From: Coraliomargarita_B sp046540835 | Lineage (GTDB): Bacteria; Verrucomicrobiota; Verrucomicrobiia; Opitutales; Coraliomargaritaceae | Length of the DNA: 39,994 bases | Direction of reading: 5' to 3' | Assembly (NCBI GenBank): GCA_046540835.1 | Contig: JBKHEL010000009.1 | Span: 1-39,994 of the forward strand | Part shown: positions 1 to 10,504 of the stretch, piece after piece | How positions within the stretch are numbered: position 1 is the first letter of the stretch | Layout of the letters: the number at the start of each line of letters is the position of its first letter | Position numbers and translations under genes: made by a program | Notes under the pieces: model-generated | Told to the model about the DNA's origin: nothing | The model's input: only the letters and a program-made list of their open reading frames with translations | Database searches by the model: none

Positions 1-249
1 ATGAACTTCCGCCTCGCCAGCACCTTCAACGACAGCCTGCTCAAACTGACCGGCGAGGAGCAGAAGGCGGTCAAGACGACGGTCTTCGACCTGCAGCTCG
101 ATCCCTCCAATCCCGGCATGAGCTTTCACAAGCTGGACAAGGCGGAGGATAAGGATTTCTGGTCGGGTGCGGGTGAGTTGCGGTTCGTAGGTGTAGAATA
201 TACCCCCATTTCAGGCCTTGAAGCGCATCGATTGACCCTCCATTTTTAG
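1..249 (+). pseudogene. UvrD-like helicase, 5' fragment (copy 1)
   Basis: The first 54 or so residues (MNFRLASTFNDSLLKLTG... to DKDFWS) match what I know as the N-terminus of a superfamily 1 UvrD/Rep-type helicase that begins with a RelE-like segment. A full protein of this kind has several hundred residues; here the frame closes after 82. After the FWS codons at about 160-168 one extra G appears: skipping it restores VRV, the expected continuation, after which similarity ends. The Walker motifs are absent, so no helicase activity is possible. A second copy of the same 5' end lies at 1739 and an internal piece at 2358. The window begins exactly at the ATG, so the upstream context is unknown. 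The family call comes from memory of the N-terminal motif, without an alignment. Confidence 0.6.
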
Positions 250-255
250 AGTTTC

Positions 256-1359
256 ATGAAGTCCGAGTTCATACAGCCACGCTTTGACGGTGCCCGTTTC
301 GCCGAGCACACCCTGCCGCTTGATGTGGCGGGCGATTTGCGGGCGTATGAGGAGTTGGTGGTTGAACTGGCTAAACGGCTCTACTTGAAGGAGCACCCGG
401 GTCGGCAGAGGGTGCCGAAAGGTTTCGACGCTGATTTTCACTTGCATCTGGAGAAAGTCGATCCTGGTTCGTCCCGCCCCTTGCTTTCACTTGTCGCGGC
501 GGGTTCGCTTTTGTTGCCGGATGCGGTTGGCGGTTACTTTGAGAGATCGCGAGATTTGATTAACGAATGTATCGCAGCCGAGCAGGGTCAGTTGCCGGAA
601 GAATTTCCTCGTGAGCTTTTGAAGTATTTCAATCGCCTGGGGCGTTCGCTAAAGGAGGACGAAGCGGTGGATTTTTCGACAGAAGCGGGTAAAGCTGCTG
701 TATTGACACCGGACCGGCGCAAACATCTGGTGCTGGCAGCTGATCGGGAATATGAGCGTGAGATCGAACTCAACGGTTTTGTCGAAGAGGCTGACTGGCA
801 GAAATCCACTTTTCGACTTCGCCTAATGGATGGTTCTAAGGTGAATGTGCCCATGCGGGAAAGCTTTCATGCCAAGATGCGGGAAGTCGGCGGTCATAAA
901 CGATACTTGATTACTGTGAATGGAATCGGAGCTTTCGATGAATGGGACAAACTTCGTCGTGTTCTTTCGGCGGATTCTATCGAAGTGCAGGCAAACTATG
1001 AACTCAATGCTCGCTTTGACGAACTGAGAGACCTTCAATACGGCTGGATGGATGGTGCTGGGAAAGCTCCGGACAACGACGCGTTGGAAATGGTTGCGTC
1101 ACATACGATTTCCGGATTTCCGGAAAATGCGGCACTCCCGGCGATCGTGCCTACACCAGAGGGCGATTTGTTGTTTGAGTGGGACAATGAAATGGCACCT
1201 TCGGTGGACTTCTTCCTCGCTGAGAATAAGGCCGTATTTCATGCCTTTAAACCGGATGGATCCGATGTAGAGGCAACATTGGATTTGGCTCAAGATGACA
1301 ATTGGACAGAGCTTTTCCGGCTCATCGAAGCTTTCGCCAATGAGGAGGGGCAAGCATGA
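256..1359 (+). CDS. Uncharacterised protein with C-terminal GW-DG/P-P-EW domain (module gene 1)
   Basis: A 367-residue soluble protein with no signal peptide or membrane segment; function unknown. The C-terminal third resembles a widespread uncharacterised domain whose hallmark is GWDG-GA-P followed by a run of alanines or leucines, P-x-PTP-G and an EW pair. Here these are GWMDGAGKAP (about residue 263), PAIVPTPEG (about 294) and FEWD. The N-terminal two thirds are charged and match nothing I recognise. It overlaps the next gene by ATGA, so the two are translationally coupled. The start has no Shine-Dalgarno and lies 7 bases after the stop of the helicase fragment. Sampled GC is about 55%, lower than nearby core genes (about 68% sampled in leuB), which fits an acquired module. 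It could be part of a defence or toxin-antitoxin unit, but nothing in the sequence proves that. Confidence 0.75.
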   Translation: MKSEFIQPRFDGARFAEHTLPLDVAGDLRAYEELVVELAKRLYLKEHPGRQRVPKGFDADFHLHLEKVDPGSSRPLLSLVAAGSLLLPDAVGGYFERSRDLINECIAAEQGQLPEEFPRELLKYFNRLGRSLKEDEAVDFSTEAGKAAVLTPDRRKHLVLAADREYEREIELNGFVEEADWQKSTFRLRLMDGSKVNVPMRESFHAKMREVGGHKRYLITVNGIGAFDEWDKLRRVLSADSIEVQANYELNARFDELRDLQYGWMDGAGKAPDNDALEMVASHTISGFPENAALPAIVPTPEGDLLFEWDNEMAPSVDFFLAENKAVFHAFKPDGSDVEATLDLAQDDNWTELFRLIEAFANEEGQA

Positions 1360-1742
1360 GGGCGGACACCTTGCTATACCGGCAAGTCCATCCGCATTTT
1401 GTTGCCGGTGGTCAGTTGACCAGTCAGGCATTTCTTCCCTTTCCAAAAGATGACGGTGAGCTTTCGGCCTATGATGGCAGCCTTATTAGTGCCGCGAAAG
1501 CATTCGAGCATTACACGCAAGCGCTTCGCTTTGAATCGGTCGCGGTTTACGCGGTCAGCAAAGCGGAAGCCGATTCGGAGGGAGTCCCGGCTGAATCGCA
1601 GCCATTAGAAAATTTTCCAGAACACGCGAAGATCGACTTCAATCAAGTGCCTCAAAAGACATGGCGAAAGGTGGCTAAGAAGTTAAAGATTCGGGCAATC
1701 GAGCGAGGTTGCCAATTTTCTCCTGAAGATGAGAGAGAATGA
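1356..1742 (+). CDS. Uncharacterised protein, partner of module gene 1
   Basis: A 128-residue protein of unknown function. The N-terminus (LLYRQVHPHFVAGGQLTSQA, then F-PFPKD-G-LS-YDG) is the conserved part of a small family I have seen directly after GWDG-domain proteins in other genomes. That makes the two a recurring pair, although I cannot run the search. The C-terminal third is basic (KTWRKVAKKLKIRAIERGCQ) and could bind nucleic acid. The start is set by the 4-base ATGA overlap with gene 1 and by a strong Shine-Dalgarno, AGGAGG at 1343-1348, 7 bases upstream. Such a site is rare in this window. The stop overlaps the ATG of the second helicase fragment by the same ATGA arrangement, so the ancestral order was probably gene 1, gene 2, helicase, all coupled. 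Confidence 0.75.
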   Translation: MRADTLLYRQVHPHFVAGGQLTSQAFLPFPKDDGELSAYDGSLISAAKAFEHYTQALRFESVAVYAVSKAEADSEGVPAESQPLENFPEHAKIDFNQVPQKTWRKVAKKLKIRAIERGCQFSPEDERE

Positions 1743-1852
1743 ATTTCCGCTTCGCCACCACCTTCAACGACAGCCTGCTCCAACTGACCGGCGACGACCA
1801 GAAGGCGGTCAAGACTAAAGCGTTTATAGCGAATATAGCGTTTATGGCTTAA
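1739..1852 (+). pseudogene. UvrD-like helicase, 5' fragment (copy 2)
   Basis: Bases 1739-1815 repeat the first 77 bases of the fragment at position 1 with only six differences (MNFRFATTFNDSLLQLTGDD against MNFRLASTFNDSLLKLTGEE). Similarity then stops abruptly at the start of the 9-bp repeat array, and the frame closes after 37 residues. The ATG overlaps the stop of module gene 2 (ATGA). This copy may mark where the intact helicase once began as the third gene of the operon, the rest having been lost. It is too short to encode a functional product. Confidence 0.65.
1819..1845 (+). repeat. Three 9-bp iterons upstream of the HTH antitoxin
   Basis: Three head-to-tail 9-mers: AGCGTTTAT, AGCGAATAT, AGCGTTTAT. 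The outer two are identical and the middle one differs at two positions. The array starts where the helicase fragment ends and lies 38 bases before the ATG of the HTH-domain gene at 1884. Position and spacing suit an operator for that DNA-binding protein, since antitoxins usually repress their own promoters. The TATAG steps inside the repeats could also supply a -10 element. The repeats are seen directly; the operator role is inferred. Confidence 0.5.
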
Positions 1853-1883
1853 AAAGCTCGGCGAAGTCCGGAATGGTTCCGTC

Positions 1884-2330
1884 ATGAGCATGACATTTCA
1901 ACAAAACCGTCTGGATCCTTCTTTGATCGACCGCGAAGCGCTGAACCAGCTGGTGGCCGCCTTTTCGCGTCCGGGGCACGTCTCGGTAATCGATGGCGAC
2001 GGCACAGAGACGCAGCTGCCCGAGCCGCTTTACCAGCACCTGATGCGCATCGTGCGGATGATGCGGGAGGGGCAGGCCCTCATTATGCTGCCCGAAGATG
2101 AAACCTTCACCACGCAAGCGGCGGCCAACTTCCTCGGCATGTCGCGTCAATTCTTCGTGGACCTGCTCGAAAAGGGCGAGATTCCACACCACCGGGTGGG
2201 CGCCCACCGCCGGGTCTATTTCAAGGACCTGCTCGACTACCAGCGGGAACGCGATAAGAACCGGCGGGAAGGCATGAACCGCCTGTTCCACGAAATCAAC
2301 GAAGCCGGTCTCTACGATCCCAAGGATTAA
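1884..2330 (+). CDS. Excisionase-type HTH antitoxin, orphan
   Basis: A 148-residue protein of the helix-turn-helix/excisionase-like family that serves as antitoxin for PIN-domain RNase toxins. The DNA-binding part is at about residues 74-118: TTQAAANFLGMSRQFFVDLL, then EKGEIPHHRVGAHRRVYFKDLLDY, the typical winged MerR-like layout. The N-terminal part (about 1-70) is the variable segment of this family. The start is the first ATG; an MSM alternative two codons later is possible. In other genomes a PIN toxin gene normally follows within a few bases. Here the next 300 bases contain only a scrambled helicase piece, so the toxin is missing and this gene is an orphan. It may still bind the 9-bp repeats just upstream. 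Confidence 0.75.
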   Translation: MSMTFQQNRLDPSLIDREALNQLVAAFSRPGHVSVIDGDGTETQLPEPLYQHLMRIVRMMREGQALIMLPEDETFTTQAAANFLGMSRQFFVDLLEKGEIPHHRVGAHRRVYFKDLLDYQRERDKNRREGMNRLFHEINEAGLYDPKD

Positions 2331-2357
2331 TCGACGTGAGTCGGGACATTCGCATCA

Positions 2358-2520
2358 GTCTGGCTGGCCAAGCAGGATCCCGACGCCCGAATTCTCCTCA
2401 CCACTTTTTCCGAAGCCCTGGCACAGGCCCTACGGGTCAAGCTGCGCCGCCTGATCCACAACCAGCCCACGCTTCCTTTGGTCCGAATGGGAGCAGGTCG
2501 TCGATGCCTTATCGCTCCTT
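2358..2520 (+). pseudogene. UvrD-like helicase, scrambled internal fragment
   Basis: This lies in the 312-base stretch between the antitoxin and leuB. One frame (2358-2474) reads VWLAKQDPDARILLTTFSEA and continues ALRVKLRRLI, which matches the segment following the Walker A motif in UvrD-type helicases (motif Ia, LLTTFS). At 2473 the match jumps frame to FLWSEWEQVVDALSL, which resembles a later part of the same family (WEQVVDAWQL). The two blocks are closer together than in an intact gene, so an internal deletion and a frameshift are likely. I see no gene in the remaining bases up to leuB. The call rests on remembered family motifs. Confidence 0.5.
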
Positions 2521-2639
2521 TTCAACGGTTCACACGCTAAACGAACTGCCATTCGGACTAGAGGCGGCCGCCGGGAAATCGCGATCTGCAATATAACCTT
2601 GAAGCGACCGCCCCACCGGCCACTATCCCGCGCTTTCGA

Positions 2640-3743
<1,104 letters not shown>

Positions 3744-3777
3744 TTTTTTTAAACACTCTACAAGTAACTCTCTCCCC

Positions 3778-6577
<2,800 letters not shown>

Positions 6578-6591
<14 letters not shown>

Positions 6592-6730
6592 TGACCTGAA
6601 TTGTGTGGGTAATCAGCAACTGATAGTCGGCATGCCGCCCGAGAAAATCCATGCACGGACCCCTCCCTTTTCGGCGCTCGCGCTCCCAGTCGATCAGGAA
6701 CGTCGTCTCAAGGATTAAGGCGCGCTCCAT
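6578..6730 (-). pseudogene. PIN-domain (VapC-type) toxin, truncated
   Basis: A 50-residue minus-strand frame, MERALILETTFLIDWERERR then KGRGPCMDFLGRHAD. This is the N-terminus of a PIN-domain ribonuclease: the L-LDTTFLID motif holds the first catalytic acid (Asp14 here). After about residue 36 the expected helices and the remaining three acidic residues are absent, and the frame stops at 6578, inside the 3' end of alaS. An active PIN toxin has about 130 residues, so this one is dead. It overlaps the small upstream frame 6715-6936 by 16 bases, the usual arrangement of antitoxin and toxin genes. Confidence 0.6.
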
Positions 6731-6936
6731 TTGTCGACGGGTTCCGCTTGCAAGCGCTTTGAGGCCGCCATCTCATCTAACTCAGCTTCGCTGAAAAACG
6801 GTGGCTCTTCTTTCCACAAATCAAGAAGTTCTCCAGCATAGAAAACACACAGTCTGTGTATGTCAATCTCAGAAAATTCCGCGTTGCTCTTTGCCAACTG
6901 CGCGGCAATTTTGAAAGTCGCACACCGAACCAACAC
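6715..6936 (-). CDS. Possible antitoxin remnant upstream of the broken PIN toxin
   Basis: A minus-strand frame whose last 55 or so codons (SEIDIHRLCVFYAGELLDLW, then KEEPPFFSEAELDEMAASKR) look like a real small acidic protein. Its end overlaps the truncated PIN-toxin start by 16 bases, as in toxin-antitoxin operons. No good start is visible: the frame opens with a GTG 3 bases from the divergent pyrB ATG, and the first 20 residues have no character. A TTG in the middle is an alternative. I do not recognise the family, and it may be the 3' part of a decayed antitoxin. Together with the toxin fragment it fills the 348 bases between alaS and pyrB. Confidence 0.3.
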   Translation of the reverse strand: MLVRCATFKIAAQLAKSNAEFSEIDIHRLCVFYAGELLDLWKEEPPFFSEAELDEMAASKRLQAEPVDKWSAP

Positions 6937-6939
6937 TCT

Positions 6940-7920
6940 ATGACTGCACCTCTAGCCTGGAACCGGAAAGATCTGATCGACGTCGAAGCGCTTTCGCGGG
7001 ATGAAATCGAGACCATCTTCGCCGCCGCGACCGCCTTCAAACAAGCAATGGAGGCCGACGACAAAAAGCAGCCCTATCTCGAAGGACGCACCATCGTCAA
7101 TCTCTTCCTCGAGCCGAGCACGCGCACGCGCCTGGCCTTCGAAGTCGCCGCCAGCCGCCTGAGCGCGGATACGATCACCGTGACCGGCGATGCCAGCAGC
7201 CTCACCAAAGGAGAGACCCTGCGGGACACCGCACGCAACATGGAGGCGCTCAAAGCCGACATGATCATCATGCGCCACGCCGCCTCCGGGGCTCCGAATT
7301 ATCTCAGCAAGGTCGTCGACATCCCGGTCATCAACGCCGGAGATGGTTCGCACGCCCACCCCACCCAGGCGCTGCTCGATGCCTTCACCCTCCTGGAGAA
7401 GTTTGGCAGCCTTGAGGGAAAAAAGCTCACCATCCTCGGTGACATCCTCTTCAGCCGTGTCGCCCGCTCCAATATCGCCTGCCTCAAGACCCTCGGTGCC
7501 GAGGTCACCGTCGCCGGACCCAGCACCCTCGTCCCAAAGGGTTTCAAAGCACTCGGCGTGCGGGTCTCGCACAATCTCCGCGAAGCGCTGGAGGATGCCG
7601 ACGCCGTCATGCTCCTGCGCATTCAACATGAACGCCAGACCGCTACCCACTTCCCCTCAATCGGTGAATACAAGAGCACCTTCGGGCTGAATAAAGAGCG
7701 CGCCGCCTGGCTCAAGCCGGGTGCCGTCATCATGCACCCCGGCCCGATCAACCGCGGCGTCGAGATCGACTCGGAACTCGCCGACTCCGCACAATCCGTC
7801 GTCCTCGAGCAAGTGACCAACGGAATCGTGGTCCGCATGGCCGTCCTCCACCTCTGCCACTGCTGCCATAGGGGAAAAGCCGTCGAGCTGCCGCAGCGGT
7901 CACTCGGCAGTCTGTCATGA
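6940..7920 (+). CDS. pyrB: Aspartate carbamoyltransferase catalytic subunit, altered C-terminus
   Basis: Transfers the carbamoyl group to aspartate, the committed step of pyrimidine synthesis. I choose the ATG at 6940 (326 residues), because the 28 extra codons back to 6856 look like untranslated leader and the family begins at about this point. Carbamoyl-phosphate contacts are STRTR at about 60-64 and HPTQ at about 139-142. The C-terminal substrate loop is HPGPINRGVEI. The last 18 or so residues after VRMAVLHLCH (CCHRGKAVELPQRSLGSLS) do not resemble a usual PyrB tail, and the sequence downstream is transposase and helicase debris, so the natural 3' end may have been replaced. The catalytic core is whole and activity is plausible. 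No pyrI or pyrC is adjacent. Confidence 0.9.
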   Translation: MTAPLAWNRKDLIDVEALSRDEIETIFAAATAFKQAMEADDKKQPYLEGRTIVNLFLEPSTRTRLAFEVAASRLSADTITVTGDASSLTKGETLRDTARNMEALKADMIIMRHAASGAPNYLSKVVDIPVINAGDGSHAHPTQALLDAFTLLEKFGSLEGKKLTILGDILFSRVARSNIACLKTLGAEVTVAGPSTLVPKGFKALGVRVSHNLREALEDADAVMLLRIQHERQTATHFPSIGEYKSTFGLNKERAAWLKPGAVIMHPGPINRGVEIDSELADSAQSVVLEQVTNGIVVRMAVLHLCHCCHRGKAVELPQRSLGSLS

Positions 7921-7956
7921 AGGTCTGGACGTCCATACGAATGGAAGAGAAGGCAC

Positions 7957-8167
7957 TTGTCCGCGAACTTCCAGGCCCGCCGCAGCGATGCGATCAGCGA
8001 CCGCGACATTTTGCTGACCATGACGGGGACGCTCTGCAACTCCCGCACGGACTTCACATGTAAGCCCGCTGGACAACTCCGGCTCGCACAAGCAGGGCGT
8101 GTCATTCACTTACAAAAAGCATGATGGCTACGCGCCGATCTTCGCCTACGTCGGAGCCGAGGGCTAT
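7957..8167 (+). mobile_element. IS1380-family transposase remnant
   Basis: Two short blocks in different frames resemble IS1380-type transposases. The first is FQARRSDAISDRDILLTMTG (from about 7969). The second is LDNSGSHKQGVSFTYKKHDG followed by YAPIFAYVGAEGY (about 8064-8167), where DNSG and the T-Y---DGYAPI-AY-G-EG pattern are family hallmarks, with the catalytic core nearby in the intact enzyme. The ends and most of the protein are missing and I find no terminal inverted repeats, so the element cannot move. It abuts the helicase fragment in the same reading frame. The family is named from memory of the motif. Confidence 0.5.
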
Positions 8168-8830
8168 CAGGCCGATTACCTGACCCAGATTCCCTGAGAT
8201 CTAGTCGTCATCGACGAGGCCCACCGCCTGCGCAACGTCTATAAGAAGCAGAACAAGACCACTCGAATCCTCCGGGACGCACTTTCCAGCACCCCAAAAG
8301 TGCTCCTGACTGCCACCCCACTTCAGAATTTACTCATGGAGCTCTATGGCCTGGTCAGCTTCATTGACGAATACACCTTCAACGTCCTGAAGGCATTCCG
8401 CGACCTGGCCGTATCCATCACTGAAAATGCCAAGGGGCTATCACTCATGCAGGCCCTCGATGCGGGCTTCGCCAAGGCCCGCTCCCTGGATGCCGCCGAG
8501 AAAGCGATCATTTTCACCGAGTCACGCCGCACGCAGGACTACCTCCTCCGCATTCTGGAGGACAGCCGTTTTTCCAATCAGATCGTCCTTTTCAACGGGT
8601 CGAACAACGACCCGAAGTCCCGCAAGCTGGCCAAGCTGGAAGACAAGGTCAGCGCCCAGCGCCAAATCAAGCAGTTGGAACAGAAACGCTCCGACTTCCG
8701 TAGAAAACTCTTCGATGCGCAGGACGCCATTGACCAAAACAAGGATGGCTTACTTGATGATGTGGAGCAACGACTACAGCAAACCACCCGCTCAGACACA
8801 CTGCTCACCATCCGATTCACCATTCTCTAG
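8168..8830 (+). pseudogene. SNF2-type helicase, internally deleted
   Basis: Three conserved blocks of a large SNF2-like helicase are joined in one frame. They are motifs II-III (DLVVIDEAHRLRNVYKKQNK ... VLLTATPLQN ... LYGLVSFIDE), the start of the C-terminal lobe (EKAIIFTESRRTQDYLLRIL ... FNGSNNDPKS), and the basic coiled-coil tail (QIKQLEQKRSDFRRKLFDAQ ... LLTIRFTIL stop). Motif I, motifs V-VI and several hundred residues are missing, so no ATPase activity is expected. A TGA at 8195-8197 sits where family members have Trp before DLVVIDEAH, as if TGG mutated to TGA. Such helicases commonly sit beside Mod-type methyltransferases in restriction islands, as here at 10505. Confidence 0.65.
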
Positions 8831-8969
8831 CACCCTCCATGAAAGCGAGCCCCAGTCCCCAAGCACCCCCCAGCGCGACCGCTAGGCTCGGCGACTTTAA
8901 TGCACCCGCTTCGAACAGTGAAAAAGCGCCATTTTTCAAGTCGATTTTTTGTTACCGGGCTAATAACGG

Positions 8970-8999
8970 TTGACATATTATTTTAACCCCATAGGTTAA
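8970..8999 (+). promoter_or_regulatory. Promoter and operator candidate for the higB-higA pair
   Basis: A consensus -35 hexamer TTGACA (8970-8975) is followed by a perfect inverted repeat TTAACC-CCATA-GGTTAA (8983-8999), 15 bases before the toxin ATG at 9015. The -10 region would fall inside or just after the right arm, although no good TATAAT is seen. The layout fits repression by the HTH domain of the downstream antitoxin. The stretch from 8831 to 8969 holds only an AT-only inverted repeat (8919-8938). Confidence 0.5.
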
Positions 9000-9014
9000 T
9001 CTTTTTAAATATAA

Positions 9015-9350
9015 ATGGATATCAATTTCCGAAACAAGAAGCTGGAAAAGCAGCTCACTAGCACGAAGGAACTCAATAAAATGGGCACCCAACGCGCCAA
9101 GCTACTGAAACAGCGACTTACGGAAATTGAAGCATCACCAACACTCGCAGTTTTGAAGCTAATCCCTGGCCCACGACTGCACCCTCTCAAGGGCAACCGC
9201 AAAGGCCAGCTATCCGTTGACCTGGATCACCCCTATCGCCTCATCTTCATACCCAACCATGACCCTGTTCCTGAACTGGAGTCTGGCGGGTTCGACTGGA
9301 GCGCCATCACTGCAATTACGATTATAGGAATCGCAGACACACATGAGTAA
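9015..9350 (+). CDS. HigB-like RelE/ParE-superfamily toxin
   Basis: A 111-residue basic protein with the RelE/ParE killer layout: N-terminal helices (KELNKMGTQRAKLLKQRLTE), then strands with LHPLKGNRKGQLSVDLDHPY and RLIFIPNHDP. In the HigB branch the toxin gene precedes the antitoxin, as here, and the product is usually a ribosome-dependent mRNA endonuclease. The frame is complete, with a start 15 bases after a palindromic operator candidate, and it overlaps the next gene by 8 bases. The length is normal for this subgroup with the long C-terminal strand (WSAITAITIIGI). It lies between two broken restriction-system genes yet shows no lesion itself. Confidence 0.75.
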   Translation: MDINFRNKKLEKQLTSTKELNKMGTQRAKLLKQRLTEIEASPTLAVLKLIPGPRLHPLKGNRKGQLSVDLDHPYRLIFIPNHDPVPELESGGFDWSAITAITIIGIADTHE

Positions 9351-10446
9351 GCAAAAACATACCTTCGATCCCGATTACATAGTCCCACCCGGTGCTACGC
9401 TATCGGAAACCATCGACAGCCTGGGTTTAACCCAAAAAGAGCTCGCCCAACGCATGGGCCGTCCTCTCAAAACCATCAACGAAATCATCAAGGGTGTCGC
9501 CGCCATTACAGCAGAGACTGCCCTACAACTCGAAAAAGTCACAGGCATCCCCGCCAGCTTCTGGAACAACGCCGAAGCCAACTATCAGGAAAGGCTCGCC
9601 CGCCTGAAAGAGGCTGAGGCGATTCAGAAGCAAACGGACTGGTTGAAACGGTTTTCCTACGCCAAGATGGCAGCCTTAAAGCTGGTGCCGGAGGCCTCAA
9701 CAAAAGAAGAGAAGGTCAGCAACCTCCTCAACTTTTTTGGCGTCGCGGGCCCAAGCCAATGGGAAAGCACCTATACTGAACTTGAAGGAGCTGCCCGCGA
9801 ATCGAACACAACAAAGAGCGAGCTGGGCGATTTGAGTGCATGGCTACGGACTGGCGAGATCATGGCTCAACGCAAACAATGCGAAGCCTATTCCGCTTCC
9901 AAGTTCAAGCAGGCACTCAAGGAAGTGCGGGCATTGACCCGCAGGAACCCCGTCGAAGCCTGGCCGAAAGTGGTTGATTTATGCGCCGCGGCAGGCGTTG
10001 CCGTGGTCTTGGTGCCCGAGCTTCCGAAGACCCATGTCTTTGGCTTTACCCGATGGCTGACACCCGGCAAGGCCCTCATTCAACTAAGCCTTCGGTATAA
10101 GACCGATGACATGCTCTGGTTCACCTTCTTCCACGAGGCCGCGCACATCCTGTTGCATGGCAAGAAGGATGTCTTCATCGAATTCCGGGGCGTCGATAAT
10201 GAGAAGGAGCAGGAAGCGAATCAATGGGCTGCCAATTTCCTCATTAGCCAAAGCGATTGGGCTACATTCATGAAGAGCCTGCCTTCGAGACCCACCAAGA
10301 CGGCCATCACAAAATTCGCCCGCTCGATTGAAGTCGCAGATGGTATTGTCTTGGGCCGCCTCCAACATCGCCAGAAACGGGTCGGCCCGGGCCGATACAA
10401 CGAGCTGAAGCATAAATTAGAAATTAAGTGGTCAGGTATTCTATAA
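9343..10446 (+). CDS. HigA-type antitoxin with ImmA/IrrE metallopeptidase domain
   Basis: A 367-residue two-domain protein. Residues 15-75 form a HigA/Xre-type helix-turn-helix (LGLTQKELAQRMGRPLKTIN). Residues about 190-330 form an ImmA/IrrE-like zinc peptidase domain with the HEAAH motif at 264-268 and a second acidic cluster (DNEKEQEANQWAANFL) that supplies the third metal ligand in this family. The HTH probably represses the operon through the inverted repeat at 8983. Whether the peptidase domain cuts a protein or is only structural is unknown. The gene overlaps the toxin gene by 8 bases, so the two are co-expressed. It appears intact. Such fused HigA proteins are often found inside restriction-modification loci. 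Confidence 0.8.
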   Translation: MSKQKHTFDPDYIVPPGATLSETIDSLGLTQKELAQRMGRPLKTINEIIKGVAAITAETALQLEKVTGIPASFWNNAEANYQERLARLKEAEAIQKQTDWLKRFSYAKMAALKLVPEASTKEEKVSNLLNFFGVAGPSQWESTYTELEGAARESNTTKSELGDLSAWLRTGEIMAQRKQCEAYSASKFKQALKEVRALTRRNPVEAWPKVVDLCAAAGVAVVLVPELPKTHVFGFTRWLTPGKALIQLSLRYKTDDMLWFTFFHEAAHILLHGKKDVFIEFRGVDNEKEQEANQWAANFLISQSDWATFMKSLPSRPTKTAITKFARSIEVADGIVLGRLQHRQKRVGPGRYNELKHKLEIKWSGIL

Positions 10447-10504
10447 ATGGGGTCTTCGTGTCTTCGTTCGAACCAGCACCCCACATTAAAAATTACCATT
10501 TAGC

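Noticed and set aside
2336..2596. 86-codon plus-strand frame after the antitoxin, possible toxin
   Set aside because: Its translation has no PIN features; the region reads better, in other frames, as helicase debris.
6856..6939. Upstream extension of pyrB to an earlier ATG
   Set aside because: The 28 extra residues are unlike PyrB, and the family starts near the ATG at 6940.
8919..8938. TGAAAAA-GCGCCA-TTTTTCA inverted repeat as a terminator
   Set aside because: The stem is almost only A-T pairs and lies in debris; too weak to call.
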